Below are positions 26,610 to 35,419 of a stretch of 64,000 nucleotides of DNA, in pieces. The notes below the pieces were generated by a model. It did not search any database. It had not been told where the DNA came from and was given only the letters and a program-made list of their open reading frames with translations. Source of the DNA: Paludibacterium paludis. GTDB lineage: Bacteria > Pseudomonadota > Gammaproteobacteria > Burkholderiales > Chromobacteriaceae. The stretch is from assembly GCF_018802605.1 (NCBI RefSeq), contig NZ_CP069161.1:3348001-3412000 (forward strand), given 5' to 3'. Made by a program: the position numbers and the translations under genes. Each line of letters starts with the position of its first letter. Positions within the stretch are counted from its first letter, which is position 1.

Positions 26610-28022
26610 TCAGGTATAGGTAATGTGCAAGGTATTGGTCGATCCCACTTGTCCGAACGGCACGCCGGCCACCACGGCAATGGGCTGGTGATCGTTGGCG
26701 TAGCCGTGGCGCACCGCCGCGGCCACCGCCTTGCCGACCATGTCCTCGACGCTCGACGCGTCATCGGTGACCACCGGATGCACGCCCCATACCAGCGCCA
26801 GACGGCGGCCGGTGTCGGAAGACGGCGTCAGCCCCAGCACGGGAGCCGGCGGGCGTTCATGGGCGATGCGGATGCAGCTTTTCCCGGACGTCGTATAGGC
26901 CACCGTGGCGGCCAGCGGCAAGGTGCTCGCCGCCGCGAGGATGGCCGCGCTGATCGCGTCGACCACGGTGCGCTCCGTGGAGGCGTGGATGGCCATCAGC
27001 GTCTGGCGGTGCAAGGGATCCTGCTCCACCCGGGTGATGATGCGATCCATCATCGTGACCGCTTCGACCGGATACTTGCCGAACGCCGACTCCCCGGAGA
27101 GCATGATGGCGTCGACACCCTCGTAGACGGCGGTGGCCACATCGGAGGCTTCCGCGCGGGTCGGCGTCGGGGTTTCGTGCATCGATTCGAGCATCTGGGT
27201 CGCCACCACCACCGGCTTGCCTTGCGCACGGCAGGTGCGGACGATCTGGCGCTGCAGCACCGGCACATCCTCGGCGGGCAATTCAACCCCCAGATCGCCG
27301 CGCGCCACCATGATCGCGTCGGCGGCCGCGACAATCGCGTCCAGGCGCTGCAGGGCGGCCGGCTTTTCCAGCTTGGCCATCAGCGCCGCGCGCCCGGCGA
27401 CCAGTCCGCGCAACTCCTCGAGATCCTCGGGGCGCTGCACGAACGACAGGGCCACCCAGTCCACGCCCTGCCGCAGGGCGAAGGCCAGGTCATTGCGATC
27501 CTTTTCGGTCATCGCCGAAATGGGCAAGGTCGCATCGGGGATGTTCACTCCCTTGCGATCGCGAACCGGACCGCCGATCTCCACCTCGGTCATCAGCCGG
27601 TCGGCATGCACCTCCAGCACGCGCAATCGCAATTTTCCATCGTCGATCAGCAGGGAATGTCCGGGCTGGATCACCGCGAAGATTTCCGGATGGGGCAGAC
27701 ACACGCGGTGCGCATCGCCCGCCGCCGTATCGCGGTCGAGCACGAAGCCCTGCCCCCTGACCAGGACGGCTTCTCCGCCGTTGAATGTTCCCAGGCGGAT
27801 TTTCGGGCCCTGCAGATCGAAAAGAATCGCGAGCGGATGACCGACTTCCTTTTCCAGGGCGCGAATGGCGGCAATCCGGCCGGCATGATCCTCATGGGTG
27901 CCGTGACTGCCATTCAGCCGAAAAACATCCGCACCACTATCGAAAAGGGCGCGGATGCGCTCCGGCGTGGAGCTGGCCGGCCCGAGGGTGGCGATGATCT
28001 TGGTATTGCGATTACGACGCAT
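26610..28022 (-). CDS. pyk: Pyruvate kinase
   Basis: 470 aa from ATG 28022 (MRRNRNTKIIATLGPASS). Last step of glycolysis, phosphoenolpyruvate to pyruvate with ATP formation. Active-site segments: FRLNGSHGTHEDH, FDLQGPKIRLG, MAKLEKPAALQRLD (the site corresponding to the catalytic Lys-Glu pair), MVARGDLGVELPAEDVPVLQ and ATQMLESM. In the usual MxNxSH element the binding residue is kept as RLNGSHG. The in-frame ATG upstream (28112) would add 30 unrelated residues. Transcribed towards the repeat array. Confidence 0.96.
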   Translation of the reverse strand: MRRNRNTKIIATLGPASSTPERIRALFDSGADVFRLNGSHGTHEDHAGRIAAIRALEKEVGHPLAILFDLQGPKIRLGTFNGGEAVLVRGQGFVLDRDTAAGDAHRVCLPHPEIFAVIQPGHSLLIDDGKLRLRVLEVHADRLMTEVEIGGPVRDRKGVNIPDATLPISAMTEKDRNDLAFALRQGVDWVALSFVQRPEDLEELRGLVAGRAALMAKLEKPAALQRLDAIVAAADAIMVARGDLGVELPAEDVPVLQRQIVRTCRAQGKPVVVATQMLESMHETPTPTRAEASDVATAVYEGVDAIMLSGESAFGKYPVEAVTMMDRIITRVEQDPLHRQTLMAIHASTERTVVDAISAAILAAASTLPLAATVAYTTSGKSCIRIAHERPPAPVLGLTPSSDTGRRLALVWGVHPVVTDDASSVEDMVGKAVAAAVRHGYANDHQPIAVVAGVPFGQVGSTNTLHITYT

Positions 28023-28074
28023 AATAATGTCTCCCCCGAAGGGATGGGTTGTTGCAAGGTGGTTTCGTGCGCTT

Positions 28075-29070
28075 TCAGTGCACGCCGATTTCTCCGGCCA
28101 GCGATTCTCCAAGCCGCTTGAGCCGCTCTTCGTGCGACAGATCCATTGACAACAGCACGGTCAGTTTCGCCAAAGCGGCTTCCGGCGTCATGTCGGCGCC
28201 GCTGACCGCGCCCGCCCGCGCCAAGGGCGCGCCGGCCGCATAGGCCCCCACTTCGACGGCTCCATGCACCACCTGGGTCAAATTCAGAACCGGGATACCA
28301 CGCGAATTGGCGTCCGCCACACCGTCCAGCAGCGCCGGATCCCCGGGGGCATTGCCATTGCCGTAACTCATCAGGATCGCGGCCCCCTCCGCCTGACGCT
28401 TGAGCGCCTCGCCGATCAGGCGGGGCGACGCGCCGGGCATCAGGAAGTGGCAGGACACCGTGACATCGCGCGGCAGAACCGGAGCGAAATCGCCACGGGG
28501 AGGCAGCCAGTGCTCGCGGTGCCAGCGCGTCGCGATGCCGAATTCGCCAAGCAGCGGAGCGTTCGGCGAGCCGAACCCGCAAAACCCCGAGGCATCGAGC
28601 TTGCGCGAACACGCGCCGCGAATCAGACGCCGGTCGAACACCACGGCCACTTCGGCCAGACCGTCGCAGGCGGCCGCTTCGAGCGCGTCGGCCAGGTTGC
28701 CCCAGCCGTCGCTACGCGGATGAACCAGCGGCAACTGCGCTCCGGTCAGCACCACCGGCTTGCCAAGCCCCCTCAAGGCAAAGGCGAGCAGCGACGCCGT
28801 GTAGGCCATGGTATCGGTGCCGTGAATCACCACGAAACCGTCGTAGCGTTCATAGTGTTGCACCAGATCGCCGACAAGTTTTTGCCAATGCGCAAGCGTA
28901 ATCGCGGAAGAATCGATCAAATGAGGGTATTCGACGATGTCCAGGGCATAAGAGGGAAGACGGAAGCGTTCCATTTTCGACGGCAGCAGGCCGGGCACGG
29001 GGACCAGCCCGCCAGCGGCGTAATCCATGCCGATCGTTCCGCCGGTATACAGCACCAGAATCTTTTTCAT
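28075..29070 (-). CDS. ansA: Type I (cytoplasmic) L-asparaginase
   Basis: 331 aa, no signal peptide. Both active-site threonine motifs are present: YTGGTIGMD (Thr12) and VIHGTDTMAYTAS. The C-terminal half has the typical GNGNAPGDPALLDGVADANS segment. Hydrolyses asparagine to aspartate and ammonia. Located 52 bp upstream of pyk on the same strand. Confidence 0.94.
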   Translation of the reverse strand: MKKILVLYTGGTIGMDYAAGGLVPVPGLLPSKMERFRLPSYALDIVEYPHLIDSSAITLAHWQKLVGDLVQHYERYDGFVVIHGTDTMAYTASLLAFALRGLGKPVVLTGAQLPLVHPRSDGWGNLADALEAAACDGLAEVAVVFDRRLIRGACSRKLDASGFCGFGSPNAPLLGEFGIATRWHREHWLPPRGDFAPVLPRDVTVSCHFLMPGASPRLIGEALKRQAEGAAILMSYGNGNAPGDPALLDGVADANSRGIPVLNLTQVVHGAVEVGAYAAGAPLARAGAVSGADMTPEAALAKLTVLLSMDLSHEERLKRLGESLAGEIGVH

Positions 29071-29117
29071 TGTGTCCCGCCTGTCGCAAGGCGGACTCCT
29101 TAACCTAACAGTTCAAA

Positions 29118-29151
29118 CGTTGCCGGCTCATTCTAGGACGAACCGGCAACG
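29118..29151 (-). terminator. Possible terminator after the MFS gene
   Basis: Perfect 9-bp inverted repeat CGTTGCCGG-N16-CCGGCAACG in the gap 29071-29238, followed on the minus strand by TTTGAA. The weak T run makes this uncertain. Confidence 0.4.
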
Positions 29152-29238
29152 GATGCAGCATCGGGCAGCGTCCTTGTCGATGCTCCCGCAACGGGCCATG
29201 ACACGAAGGTCCGCCAGCGGAATCGGCCGATACGGGAA

Positions 29239-30426
29239 TCAGGCGCGCACGGCCCGCAAAACCCCCCAGGCGAAAATCAGCGAACCGATCCCGAACACCG
29301 CCTGGGCCATGACCGCCCCCACGGCGTCGGCCAGCCACCCCGCTCCCAGGGCTGCCGCGCTGCCGGCCGCCATCTGCCAGCGAAAAGCCATCGCCGTCGC
29401 GGCGCCAACCCGAGCCTCATCGAATCCGGACAGCAGCGCGTGGATCGCCAGGGCAAAAACGATATTGGAGAACACGTGGGCCAGAAACACCAGCCCCATG
29501 GCGACTCCTCCCGGACCGGCATGCGGCAAAGCCATGTAAGCCCCGACGAACAGAGCGAGGCTGCCGAGGATCTGGAATCGATCCTGGTCATCGCGGCGGA
29601 AACGTTCGACCGACAGGAGCAGAGGCCCGGCCAATTGCCCGAGGCTGCGGGCGAACAACAACGCCATGGCGGTGCGCCCTCCGTCCGGCGGTGTTGCTAC
29701 CAGGGCGGGCAGCAGAGCCATCGCGGGCGAACCGACCACACCCAGCAACGGCAAAAGCAAGACGGCCCGCCGCTCGCGCGCGGACAACAGGCGCCAGGAA
29801 GAAAGCCTGCGCGCGGCCGGCGACGGTGCCCGCGCCGCTCCCCGGAACCACACCGACGCTTGGCGCAACATTCCCAGCGCCAGACAAAAACTCGCGGCAT
29901 CGGCCGCCAGCATGCCGACGGGGGGAACCGCGCCGCTCAGCGCGGCGCCCACCCCGACACCGAACAGCACGTACGATGCGAAAGCCAGCGTTTCCAGTGT
30001 CGTCGCCGCCGGCAGCTCCGATGCGCTCAACCCGCGCTTGAATACCTGGCTGAGCGCGGGCAAGGTCAGACCGGTGCAAAATGCCGCCACGCATTCAGAC
30101 ATCATGAGCCAGGGCACCGACCCGGTCAGCGCTCCGGCCAGCGGCAGAACCAATCCGGCGCACCCGCTGATTTCTCCCGCCGCGAGCAGCGAAAATGGCG
30201 AATAGCGCCGCAGCAAACGCTCTCCGGCCAGACTACCCAGATAGCCGGGAGCCGACGCCAGAACGAAAGTCAGCGCCAGCGACGATGGCGGAACCTGCAA
30301 ACGCAACAGCTCGCCGAACACCACGACAAAGGTCAAGCCATTACCGATTGAGGTCAGAAACAGGGCCCCGACAAGATAACGGAGCCATCGACGGGTCCCG
30401 AGGACCTTCAGAAGCAGAGCGAACAT
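29239..30426 (-). CDS. MFS transporter
   Basis: 395 aa with about 12 hydrophobic segments; the loop after helix 2 reads GSLAGERLLRRYSP, the expected short basic MFS loop. Pattern resembles the MFS_3/enterobactin-exporter-like group, substrate unknown. ATG 30426 is preferred over the TTG one codon earlier. The 278-bp gap to the next gene (30427-30704) holds two small GC-rich hairpins and no convincing gene. Confidence 0.85.
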   Translation of the reverse strand: MFALLLKVLGTRRWLRYLVGALFLTSIGNGLTFVVVFGELLRLQVPPSSLALTFVLASAPGYLGSLAGERLLRRYSPFSLLAAGEISGCAGLVLPLAGALTGSVPWLMMSECVAAFCTGLTLPALSQVFKRGLSASELPAATTLETLAFASYVLFGVGVGAALSGAVPPVGMLAADAASFCLALGMLRQASVWFRGAARAPSPAARRLSSWRLLSARERRAVLLLPLLGVVGSPAMALLPALVATPPDGGRTAMALLFARSLGQLAGPLLLSVERFRRDDQDRFQILGSLALFVGAYMALPHAGPGGVAMGLVFLAHVFSNIVFALAIHALLSGFDEARVGAATAMAFRWQMAAGSAAALGAGWLADAVGAVMAQAVFGIGSLIFAWGVLRAVRA

Positions 30427-30704
30427 CAATACTTTCCCTTACTGCCCGCCCGAAAGCGGGCGCCAGATGACGAGCCCCTTGCGGGGGGAGAGAAAATATC
30501 GAAGTGCTTTACACGGGGAATGACGTAAACATAAATCGAACCGAGGAAACCTTCTACCAGAAAGCCCCGGGACATTCAAGCGTCCCGGCACCGTCATGAC
30601 CTGTTCGAAACGACGGGTAAAACCGGCTGGCACCATCAATTCATCTGGTATAGCATCGAAACCGTTTAGCATAGACCGTCCACTCTTCCCGCGCGGAGAC
30701 GACC

Positions 30705-31067
30705 ATGGGGTTTTCGGCCGAAAGCAAACGCAACGCCGCGATTGTCGCCTTGAGCGCGTGGCTGACCGCCTGCGCCACCGACCCGCCGCCGCTTTACCAA
30801 TGGGGCAACTACCAGACCCAGATCTACGAATATTTCAAGGCCAACGGCAAAACGCGCCGTGCCCAGCTCGCCACGCTGGAGAGCGATCTGCGGCAGCTCC
30901 GCGCGGACGGCAAAACACCGCCGCCGGGTTTCCACGCGCACTTGGGCCTGCTTTATGCCTCGCTCGGCAACTACGAACAAAGCTCGCGGCAGTTCGGCCG
31001 CGAAAAAACCCTGTTTCCCGAGTCGGCCCCCTTCATGGATGCGCTGATCGAACAAAGCCGCCGCTAA
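30705..31067 (+). CDS. DUF4810-type small lipoprotein
   Basis: 120 aa. An N-terminal hydrophobic segment ends in a lipobox-like LTACA near residue 23, so it is probably an outer-membrane lipoprotein. The body is a TPR-like helical repeat (LGLLYASLGNYEQSSRQFGR). In Neisseria and many proteobacteria this family sits between a CsgG-like lipoprotein and a DUF799 lipoprotein. The DUF799 gene follows after 12 bp, but no csgG-like gene precedes it here. Confidence 0.82.
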   Translation: MGFSAESKRNAAIVALSAWLTACATDPPPLYQWGNYQTQIYEYFKANGKTRRAQLATLESDLRQLRADGKTPPPGFHAHLGLLYASLGNYEQSSRQFGREKTLFPESAPFMDALIEQSRR

Positions 31068-31079
31068 CGGGAGTTCTCG

Positions 31080-31736
31080 ATGGGTAAAATCTTGACGCTG
31101 ATGGCATGGCTGCTGCCGCTTATTCTGCTGACCGGGTGCGAAACCCCGCGGCCGTACGATTACACGGCCTTCAAAAAGAGCCGCCCGCGCTCGCTACTCG
31201 TCCTCCCCCCCGTGAATGACACCAACCATGCCGGCGCGACCTACAGCCTGTTCGCGCAAATGACGTATCCGCTGGCCGAGTCGGGATACTATGTACTGCC
31301 GGTGACGCTGGTCGACGACACACTCAAACGGAAAGGCTTGTCGCATGCGGCCGATATTCACGCACTCCCCCCCGCGCAACTGCGCGGTCTGTTCGGCGCC
31401 GATGCCGCGCTCTATGTCACCATCAGCCAGTACGGCAACGATTACACGGTTCTGGACAGTGTGACGACGGTGGCGGCGCGCGCCCGGCTGGTCGACCTTA
31501 AAACCGGCGCCGTTCTGTGGCGGGGCAAGGCCAGCGCGTCGAACAACGAGGACGGGAGCGATTCCGGCGGCGGACTGGCGGGCGCGCTGGTCACCGCCGC
31601 CATCAAGCAGGTGATTCACGAACTGACCGACACGGAACACGAGATGGCCGGCATCGCGAGCGCCCGCCTACTGGGCGCCGGCCAGGAGAACGGCATCCTG
31701 TACGGCCCCCGCTCGCCCAATTTCGGTAAGGATTGA
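31080..31736 (+). CDS. DUF799 lipoprotein (GNA1162 family)
   Basis: 218 aa. Signal peptide with lipobox LLTGC. The body matches the meningococcal GNA1162 family: RSLLVLPPVNDTNHAGATYS, DAALYVTISQYGNDYTVLDS and ARARLVDLKTGAVLWRGKAS. The fold resembles TolB/CsgG-type periplasmic modules. The family is surface or periplasm located with unproven function. Cotranscribed with the DUF4810 gene. Confidence 0.88.
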   Translation: MGKILTLMAWLLPLILLTGCETPRPYDYTAFKKSRPRSLLVLPPVNDTNHAGATYSLFAQMTYPLAESGYYVLPVTLVDDTLKRKGLSHAADIHALPPAQLRGLFGADAALYVTISQYGNDYTVLDSVTTVAARARLVDLKTGAVLWRGKASASNNEDGSDSGGGLAGALVTAAIKQVIHELTDTEHEMAGIASARLLGAGQENGILYGPRSPNFGKD

Positions 31737-31783
31737 CGTGGATCACCGGCAATGCGGTCCGCTCTTAATCATAAGGAATACCC

Positions 31784-32419
31784 ATGCAACTCATCGGAAT
31801 GCTCGACTCGCCGTACGTGCGCCGTGTCGCCATTGCCCTGCAACGGCTAGAAGTGCGCTTCGAACACCGCCCGCTGTCGGTTTTCAGCACTTACCCGCAG
31901 TTCCGGGATATCAATCCGGTCGTCAAGGCACCTTCCTTGGTCTGCGATGACGGAGAGGTGCTGATGGATTCGACTCTGATACTCGACTATGCGCAAACCA
32001 TCGCCGCTCCGCGAAAAAACCTGCTGCCGGCGGAGCCGGATCCGCGCCGCCGCGCCCTGCGCCTGACCGGTCTTGCGCTTGCCGCCTGCGAAAAAAGCGT
32101 GCAGATCATTTATGAACAGGAACTCAGGCCCGCGGACAAACGCCACACGCCGTGGCTGGAACGCGTCACGGAGCAGACGCTCGCCGCGTTTGGCGAGATG
32201 GAGGCCGAACTCGACCGCCACCCTCTTCCGGCGCCGACCGACCGGATCGGTCTTGACGGAATCAGCGTGGCCGTCGCCTGGCGTTTCGCCCGGGAAAAAA
32301 TTCCCGGTTTGGTGGCCGCGGAAACGTTCCCGGCATTGCGGGACTACTCCTCGCTGGCCGAAACCCTGCCGGCGTTCATCGCCGCGCCATTCGGCCCGGG
32401 CGTTTGCCGGCCGGACTGA
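31784..32419 (+). CDS. Glutathione S-transferase family protein
   Basis: 211 aa. N-terminal thioredoxin-like domain with MLDSPYVRRVAIAL (Ser in the catalytic position), the cis-Pro segment VKAPSLVCDDGEVLMDSTLI, and a helical C-terminal domain. Similar to YfcG/YibF-like bacterial GSTs; substrate unknown. The 3' end overlaps the opposite-strand 32344 gene by 76 bp. Confidence 0.9.
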   Translation: MQLIGMLDSPYVRRVAIALQRLEVRFEHRPLSVFSTYPQFRDINPVVKAPSLVCDDGEVLMDSTLILDYAQTIAAPRKNLLPAEPDPRRRALRLTGLALAACEKSVQIIYEQELRPADKRHTPWLERVTEQTLAAFGEMEAELDRHPLPAPTDRIGLDGISVAVAWRFAREKIPGLVAAETFPALRDYSSLAETLPAFIAAPFGPGVCRPD

Positions 32420-32613
32420 GTCGTGGAACGGGGCCGATCCGTCGCGAGCGGATCGGGCAAGTCGCCGGAGCACGACGCCATCGCGTCGTTCCGGGACCAC
32501 TGCATGATCTCGCACAAGCGTTCCAGGGCCTCTTCGGGATCGATCCCCCAGCGCGTCGGTTGCCGGAAAAGAAAATCCCGGTACAGCATCATCAGGCGAT
32601 CACGGTGTTTCAT
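32344..32613 (-). CDS. Small hypothetical protein divergent from sgrR
   Basis: 89 aa. I do not recognise the family. It is supported by a strong ribosome-binding site (AAGGAG, 6 bp before ATG 32613) and by a basic, helical N-terminal half (MKHRDRLMMLYRDFLFRQPT) that looks protein-like; the C-terminal third is low-complexity and overlaps the GST gene, so the functional part may be residues 1-50. It faces away from the SgrR gene with 87 bp between the starts, which suggests shared regulation. In E. coli the equivalent position holds sgrS/sgrT. Confidence 0.6.
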   Translation of the reverse strand: MKHRDRLMMLYRDFLFRQPTRWGIDPEEALERLCEIMQWSRNDAMASCSGDLPDPLATDRPRSTTQSGRQTPGPNGAAMNAGRVSASEE

Positions 32614-32700
32614 GATGGACTCCTTGCGATAGAGCGGCTATTGTCACGGCAATAACAGGAAACATAAATTGCCGACTTGAACCCGAATACTTCCCCTTTT

Positions 32701-34386
32701 ATGGCCAACAACCGACTACTGCATCACTACGCCCGGCTCTACCGGCATCTGGATGGAAGGGAGTGTGAAACGACGCTGCAAAAACTGGCCGATCTGCTGT
32801 TCTGCACGCGGCGGCACATGCGCGGCCTTCTTGCGCACATGCAGCGGGCCGGATGGCTCGAATGGCGCTCCAGCGCAGGCCGCGGCAGACAGTCGACGCT
32901 GCGCTTTCTGAAAGACATCGGACAACTGCAGCAAGAGCAGGCGGCCCGATGGCTGGAGCAAGGACGGGTGGAACAGGCGGTTTCCCTGCTGAGCGACGAT
33001 CCGAAGCAATGGGCGCAGGCGCTGTTGTCGCGGCTTGGCCGACACTGGCAGCACGACCGCCAGGTACTGGGCGTCGCCTATTACCGGCCCATGCCCAACC
33101 TGTACCCGGGCACGCCGTTACGACGTTCCGAACGGCACCTTGCCGGGCAGATCTTCAACGGTTTGACACGAATAAATGAGGAAAAAGGGGAAATAGAAGG
33201 CGATTTGGCCCATCACTGGGAACAGCGCTCCGAAACGGAATGGCATTTCCACCTGCGTCCGGCGATACGCTGGCACGACGGGCGCGAACTGACCATGGAT
33301 GATATTGTCGCCACTTTGCAGCGCTTGAAAAACCGCCCGCTGTTTGCTCATGTCGGGACGGTGCGCAAGCTGTCCGGGCGAAGTCTTGCCATCGAACTGG
33401 GCGAAGAGGATGCCTGGCTCCCCTGGCTGCTGGCCGACAGTTCGGCGCTGATCGTGCCCGCCGATCACGCCGAGCGGCCGGATTTCGCCTCGCACCCGGT
33501 GGGCACCGGTCCGTACCGTGTGGCGATCAACGATGCGCACCGTTTGTCCTTGCAGGCCTTCGACGACTACTTCGGCTACCGCGCCCTGCTCGATCAGGTG
33601 GATATCTGGATGGTGCCCGAGCTTGACGAACACGTGACCCTGGGCGCGCCGGGCCTCTGCGGCCTGACCGTGGAGATCCCCCCCATGCCGGCCGAGCCTC
33701 GTACCGAAATGTCGCTGGAAGCCGGCGTCTATTTTTTGCTGTGCGATGCGCGCTCAGAAGCCATGCGGGATGACGCAACCCGTGCCTGGCTCTCCCAGGC
33801 GCTCTCGCCCCTCGCCATCATGCAGCGCACCCGGGCGGAGCTGCGCCAGTACTGGGTTCCGGCCGCCGGGCTACTGCCCCGCTGGCATCATTGCCGGCCC
33901 GTGCCGCCAGCCGGGCAACCGCCTTTGCGGCGGCTTCGGATCGCATTCTATGAACGGCACCCCGAATACCGGCTGATCGCCACCGCCATCGCCGAATGCC
34001 TGCGGGCGCATGATGTGGAGCCCGAACTCAAGGAAATCGCTTACAGCCAATGGGAACGGGGGCAAGGCGACAGCGACATATGGCTCGGGTCGGTCAATTT
34101 CACCCGCGCGGTCGACTATGCCCTGCCCGCCTGGCTGCTGGGCATGCCCCTGCTGCGGGACAGCCTGTCGCCGGCCCTGCCCGTGAACGACTGGCTGCGC
34201 GGTTGGAGACGGAGTTCGCACCATGCGCAAGACCTCGCGGCGGCGGTGGTCCGGCCGCACTGGCTGCTTCCCCTGTTTCACAGCTGGTTGAGCCTGAAGG
34301 GTCCGGGACAAATCGAGGATTTCCGGTTGAACGGTCTTGGCTGGTTCGATTTCAAATCGGCCTGGTTGCGACCGGACACCCCATGA
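32701..34386 (+). CDS. sgrR: SgrR-family transcriptional regulator
   Basis: 561 aa. N-terminal winged helix (ETTLQKLADLLFCTRRHMRG, LLAHMQRAGWLEWRSSAGRG), then an ABC solute-binding-protein-like domain (YYRPMPNLYPGTPLRRSERH, IFNGLTRINEEKGEIEGDLA, HWRFHLRP-like WHFHLRPAIRWHDGRELTMD). This layout is that of E. coli SgrR, which senses sugar-phosphate stress. Start chosen at ATG 32701 (MANNRLLHHYARLYRHLDG), as in the family; a TTG at 32677 would add eight residues. The inducing ligand here is unknown. Confidence 0.9.
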   Translation: MANNRLLHHYARLYRHLDGRECETTLQKLADLLFCTRRHMRGLLAHMQRAGWLEWRSSAGRGRQSTLRFLKDIGQLQQEQAARWLEQGRVEQAVSLLSDDPKQWAQALLSRLGRHWQHDRQVLGVAYYRPMPNLYPGTPLRRSERHLAGQIFNGLTRINEEKGEIEGDLAHHWEQRSETEWHFHLRPAIRWHDGRELTMDDIVATLQRLKNRPLFAHVGTVRKLSGRSLAIELGEEDAWLPWLLADSSALIVPADHAERPDFASHPVGTGPYRVAINDAHRLSLQAFDDYFGYRALLDQVDIWMVPELDEHVTLGAPGLCGLTVEIPPMPAEPRTEMSLEAGVYFLLCDARSEAMRDDATRAWLSQALSPLAIMQRTRAELRQYWVPAAGLLPRWHHCRPVPPAGQPPLRRLRIAFYERHPEYRLIATAIAECLRAHDVEPELKEIAYSQWERGQGDSDIWLGSVNFTRAVDYALPAWLLGMPLLRDSLSPALPVNDWLRGWRRSSHHAQDLAAAVVRPHWLLPLFHSWLSLKGPGQIEDFRLNGLGWFDFKSAWLRPDTP

Positions 34387-34438
34387 ACAGGGCTAACCGC
34401 GCGACGGCGCGTCGCATCGACAGAACAGAACACGCATC

Positions 34439-35116
34439 ATGAAAAAACTGGTCTTTTCCATTCTTCTGACGCTTTTGAGCCCGGCTCACGCCAGCGAACC
34501 GGGCATCTCCGGAACATGCGGCGACACCCTGCCCGAAAACCTGATCCCGCCCCCGGACCGGCCGCCAGCCGGCCTGAAACGGTACAAGCATTACTGTTAC
34601 ACGGACGCGAGCGGCTCCCATGATTTACTGCTGAGCGAAACACAGGACCGGCCCGGTGGCGACGCCCCCCTGTCGGGCACAATCGAGGCGCGGCTTTTCC
34701 GGCGTGTTCCGAACGATGCCCCGAGGCTTCTGTGGACAATCCGCGACCGGCCGGACCCGCAAGAGGATGGCGTCCGGTTCTGGGCGGCACTGACAGAATT
34801 GACGGATCTTGATCACGACGGGATGGTCGACCCGATTCTGGTCTACCGGTTTCAGGACAAAAACCGATCGGACGACCCGGCATTCAGCGGGCGGCTCAAG
34901 ATCATTCTTTTTCACCAAGGCAGGAAAGTCGTCATTCGGGCTCGCTCCGGCACCCTGGACGATGAGCGAGAAACCTCCGCCACCGCCTCCTACTTCGATC
35001 TTCCGCTGGTGATCCGGCGGCATCTCGTCGCGAAAATGGCGAAAATGTACCGCGATGACCTGTTCGGCTTCGACAACACCCACCGCTTTCAGCCTCTCAA
35101 GCCAAGCCAACGGTAA
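34439..35116 (+). CDS. Secreted hypothetical protein with a calcium-loop-like motif
   Basis: 225 aa. A cleavable signal peptide is evident (KKLVFSILLTLLSPAHAS). The mature protein has two cysteines near its N-terminus (TCGD and HYCYTD) and the acidic loop DLDHDGMVDPILVYR, spaced like an EF-hand/dockerin calcium loop. No family recognised. It follows sgrR by 52 bp but nothing shows a shared function. Confidence 0.7.
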   Translation: MKKLVFSILLTLLSPAHASEPGISGTCGDTLPENLIPPPDRPPAGLKRYKHYCYTDASGSHDLLLSETQDRPGGDAPLSGTIEARLFRRVPNDAPRLLWTIRDRPDPQEDGVRFWAALTELTDLDHDGMVDPILVYRFQDKNRSDDPAFSGRLKIILFHQGRKVVIRARSGTLDDERETSATASYFDLPLVIRRHLVAKMAKMYRDDLFGFDNTHRFQPLKPSQR

Positions 35117-35170
35117 TGCCCCCGCCCCGGCCAGTCCAAGGGGAAGGACAGCGAACGGAAGCGCATGACC

Positions 35171-35199
35171 TTGCCAAACCGCTTAAAACCGGCTAAATT
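35171..35199 (+). promoter_or_regulatory. Sigma-70 promoter of tRNA-Gly
   Basis: TTGCCA (35171-35176), 17-bp spacer, TAAATT (35194-35199), 24 bp before the tRNA. Confidence 0.65.
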
Positions 35200-35223
35200 T
35201 GTCGTCTCTTGACGCCACGGCGC

Positions 35224-35297
35224 GCGGGTGTAGCTCAATGGTAGAGCAGAAGCTTCCCAAGCTTACGACGAGGGTTCGATTCCCTTCACCCGCTCCA
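35224..35297 (+). tRNA. tRNA-Gly (anticodon CCC)
   Basis: 74 nt with encoded CCA. Acceptor stem GCGGGTG/CACCCGC, D-loop AATGGTA, anticodon loop TTCCCAA (CCC), T-loop TTCGATT. The outermost anticodon-stem pair (27-43) reads G-A instead of a Watson-Crick pair; otherwise it matches the glyU type. Confidence 0.96.
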
Positions 35298-35337
35298 ATC
35301 GGCCAGCCGCGCCCGCTTCACGCCCTCCAGGGCTTTT

Positions 35338-35346
35338 TGGTATACT
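35338..35346 (+). promoter_or_regulatory. Extended -10 promoter of asmA
   Basis: TGGTATACT, an extended -10 element, 73 bp before the asmA start. No good -35 box. Confidence 0.5.
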
Positions 35347-35419
35347 CCACCGATCCCTACCGGGCAGCATTCCCGCCCTCCGGCAAACGCACTGAACGTC
35401 TTACTCCGACACACGTATT

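Noticed and set aside
30439..30672. 77-codon minus-strand ORF before the DUF4810 gene
   Set aside because: No ribosome-binding site or recognisable feature; arginine/proline-rich composition typical of chance frames.
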